DNA of 6,628 nt from positions 1 through 6,628 of the forward strand of contig JASJBY010000311.1 in NCBI GenBank assembly GCA_030066245.1, given 5' to 3'. Position numbers and translations under genes: made by a program. The notes beneath the pieces are model-generated. The model searched no databases. It saw nothing but the letters and a program-made list of their open reading frames with translations, and was not told the origin of the DNA. This document shows positions 5,189 to 6,628 of the stretch, piece after piece (position 1 is the first letter of the stretch; each line of letters starts with the position of its first letter). This DNA comes from Gammaproteobacteria bacterium. GTDB taxonomy: Bacteria > Pseudomonadota > Gammaproteobacteria > JAABTG01.

Positions 5189-6628
5189 ATGCGCCAGTAT
5201 TTGCTCCTCAGCTGGCGGCCTCGGTCCTGGATCACGGCGGTCGTTCTCGGTCTGGCGGTGGCGTTCCTATTCGGCGTGTTTACACCGGTCCAGGCGGGCT
5301 GGTTCAAAAGCAGGGAATCGGAGGCGAAGGACTTGTTCGATGAGGGCAGGTTCAAGGAAGCTGCCGATGTTTTCGCAGACAACTACCGGCGCGGGGTGGC
5401 CCTGTACAGGTCAGGCCGTTATCGCGAGGCCGCCACAGCTTTCGAGCGGGTCGACCGTGGCGAGGTCGCCCTGGATGCGCGCTACAATCTTGGCAATGCC
5501 CGCTTTCGCCTCGCCGAGTACGAGGAAGCAGTGCAAGCCTACGAGGCGGTGTTGGAGCAGGACCCTGACCACGACGATGCACGCCATAATCTACGCCTGA
5601 CCCGGCAAATGCTCGCCGCGGAAATGCCCGAGGAAGAGCAGCCCGACGACGAGGCCGGAGAGGAGCAAGAGGAAGAAGACCGGCAACAGTCTCGGCAAGA
5701 GCAGGAGCAACAGCAACAACAGCAGGAACAGCAGCAGCAGGAGCAACAACAGCAGGAGCAACAACAGCAGGAACAGCAGCAGCAGGAGCAACAGCAGCAG
5801 GAGCAACAGCAGCAGGAGCAACAGCAGCAGGAGCAGCAGCAGCAGGAGCAGCAGCAGCAGGAGCAGCAACAACAGCAGCAGCAGCAGGAGGAGCAACAAC
5901 AGCAGCAGCAGGAGGAGCAGCAGGGGTCTGGAGAACCCCAGGAGCAGGAGGAATCGGAAGAGGAATCGGAGCAGGATCAGACTGGCGAGCAGTCCGAGCA
6001 GCAGCAGGAGGAAGAGGAGTCCGGGGACCAGGCTAGCGAACAGACGGACGAAGAGTCGCCTGGCGAGGAGTCGGAGCAACAGGAGGGCGAAGGCGAGGGG
6101 GAGCAGTCCGGCGCCGAGTCGGATGCACAGGCGGAGGAACAGACCGGCGAACAGGAAGGCGAGGAAGCTGGTGAGGAGAGCGGAGAGCAGACCGCGGAGG
6201 AAGCCGGTGAGGAGACAGGCGAGCAGACCAGCGAAGCAGGGGGCGATGAGCTGCAGGAGCAGGCCGGCGTGTCGCCCGAGCAGGAATCAGAGGAAGCCGC
6301 AGGGGGTGAAGAGGAACGGGAGCAGGCCGACGCAGAGGGACGCGAGAGAGAGGAGCGGGAACGATTGGCCGGTGGAGAAGACGAGGAAGATGAGGAGGCC
6401 GGCGAGGAGTCAGGGGAACGCCCCGCAGAGCAGGCCGAGCTCGGCGAGATGGAAGAGGAAGCAGGCCGTGAGCCGCTGGAGACCGCCGAATCCGGTGAGG
6501 CAGGGGAAGGCGAGGACGAACCGGCCGATGCCGAGGCCAGTCGCTCGGTGGATCGCGTGGACCAGATGGGCCAGGCGGCCGACGAGGACGCTCAGGACGA
6601 CCGCGTCACGCCAGGGTTTGGTGAAGAA
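5189..6628 (+). CDS. batC: BatC-type TPR protein with giant Gln/Glu-rich acidic tail (3' end outside window)
   Basis: ATG 5189 lies 2 nt after the batB stop, with GAGG at 5179-5182 as ribosome site, and the frame stays open for 480 codons to the window end. Order of parts: signal peptide (R2, R10, R12, hydrophobic 14-32, probable cleavage after VQA36); TPR region (about 44-136) with a degenerate first repeat, RRGVALYRSGRYREAATAF and a classic unit ARYNLGNARFRLAEYEEA ending in LEQDPDHDDARHNLRL; then from about 147 a low-complexity tail. Residues 171-245 are Gln/Glu, including nine perfect Gln4-Glu units (181-225). Residues 246-480 are Glu-rich with Gly, Ala, Ser and Thr. There is no Cys at all, no Lys after residue 56 and no aromatic residue between 119 and 476. 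BatC is the periplasmic TPR partner of BatA/BatB. Homologues often have disordered acidic tails before a conserved C-terminal Trp-Leu-Arg and Pro-Asp-Asp-Pro segment, which I would expect downstream. The family call is firm, the tail's role unknown. Confidence 0.9.
   Translation, partial: MRQYLLLSWRPRSWITAVVLGLAVAFLFGVFTPVQAGWFKSRESEAKDLFDEGRFKEAADVFADNYRRGVALYRSGRYREAATAFERVDRGEVALDARYNLGNARFRLAEYEEAVQAYEAVLEQDPDHDDARHNLRLTRQMLAAEMPEEEQPDDEAGEEQEEEDRQQSRQEQEQQQQQQEQQQQEQQQQEQQQQEQQQQEQQQQEQQQQEQQQQEQQQQEQQQQEQQQQQQQQEEQQQQQQEEQQGSGEPQEQEESEEESEQDQTGEQSEQQQEEEESGDQASEQTDEESPGEESEQQEGEGEGEQSGAESDAQAEEQTGEQEGEEAGEESGEQTAEEAGEETGEQTSEAGGDELQEQAGVSPEQESEEAAGGEEEREQADAEGREREERERLAGGEDEEDEEAGEESGERPAEQAELGEMEEEAGREPLETAESGEAGEGEDEPADAEASRSVDRVDQMGQAADEDAQDDRVTPGFGEE
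5729..5863 (+). repeat. Nine tandem 15-bp units encoding Gln-Gln-Gln-Gln-Glu
   Basis: Nine consecutive in-frame 15-bp units run without interruption at 5729, 5744, 5759, 5774, 5789, 5804, 5819, 5834 and 5849. All encode four Gln then one Glu. Differences are only synonymous: CAG versus CAA in the first two codons, and GAA instead of GAG in the third unit. The commonest forms are CAGCAGCAGCAGGAG (four copies) and CAACAGCAGCAGGAG (three copies). Flanking sequence is a looser version, with Gln6-Glu before (5708-5728) and Gln8-Glu2, Gln6-Glu2 after (5864-5917). Copy-number change by slippage would keep the reading frame. Confidence 0.95.
6161..6232 (+). repeat. 36-bp tandem duplication in the batC tail
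   Basis: Copy 1 (6161-6196) encodes EEAGEESGEQTA and copy 2 (6197-6232) encodes EEAGEETGEQTS, residues 325-336 and 337-348. The DNA copies differ at seven of 36 positions, so this is an older duplication than the Gln4-Glu array. It suggests that the tail has grown by more than one round of repeat expansion. Confidence 0.75.

Noticed and set aside
5729..5863. CRISPR array
   Set aside because: The units are contiguous 15-bp codon repeats without spacers and lie in frame within batC.
5591..6079. Minus-strand open frame encoding an almost pure poly-leucine protein
   Set aside because: It is the complement of the CAG/CAA/GAG tract in batC: CTG and CTC codons on the other strand give Leu. Its product has no plausible fold, and the + strand frame has a signal peptide and TPR repeats.

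Overview
The window is GC-rich and densely coded, and every recognisable gene lies on the + strand. It carries most of a MoxR / von Willebrand factor A (VWA) cluster of the 'Bat' (Bacteroides aerotolerance) type: moxR AAA+ ATPase, DUF58 protein, DUF4381 membrane protein, batA (VWA), batB (VWA) and the 5' part of batC (signal peptide, TPR, very long acidic tail). Gene order and protein style (a BatA with MIDAS Asp-Ala-Ser-Arg-Ser, a short DUF4381 protein between DUF58 and batA) suggest a gammaproteobacterium. I cannot name a genus from the sequence. No tRNA, rRNA, CRISPR array, insertion sequence or phage gene was seen.

Layout: 1-225 is the C-terminal end of an unidentified Pro/Ala/Gly/Tyr-rich protein. 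It is followed by a strong hairpin (239-271) and a spacer ending in a sharp A/T island (about 409-436) that holds TATAAT directly in front of moxR. moxR (434-1390) is followed by an unexpected 244-nt gap (1391-1634) that has no convincing gene but contains adjacent hairpins. The rest is packed tightly: DUF58 (1635-2555), DUF4381 (2567-3142), batA (3135-4148, overlapping by 8 nt), batB (4188-5186) and batC (5189 to beyond the window end, open at 6628).

How the genes may work together: family knowledge pairs MoxR ATPases with VWA proteins as a chaperone or assembly module. From the membrane segments and flanking charges I infer that MoxR and DUF58 are cytoplasmic, and that DUF4381 is anchored with its main domain in the cytoplasm. 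BatA and BatB appear to carry their VWA domains in the periplasm, and BatC to be exported, so that BatA/B/C would form a periplasmic assembly at the inner membrane. The physiological role is unsettled in most bacteria; envelope integrity and stress tolerance are the usual proposals. A batD-like gene would be expected downstream but is outside the window.

The cluster itself is a known type. The most unusual material is inside batC: nine uninterrupted 15-bp units encoding Gln-Gln-Gln-Gln-Glu, set in a 234-nt stretch without a single T on the coding strand, followed by an acidic tail with no lysine or cysteine and almost no aromatic residue. Other points worth a look are the moxR start without a Shine-Dalgarno sequence, placed where a leaderless transcript would begin, and the structured gap inside the operon.
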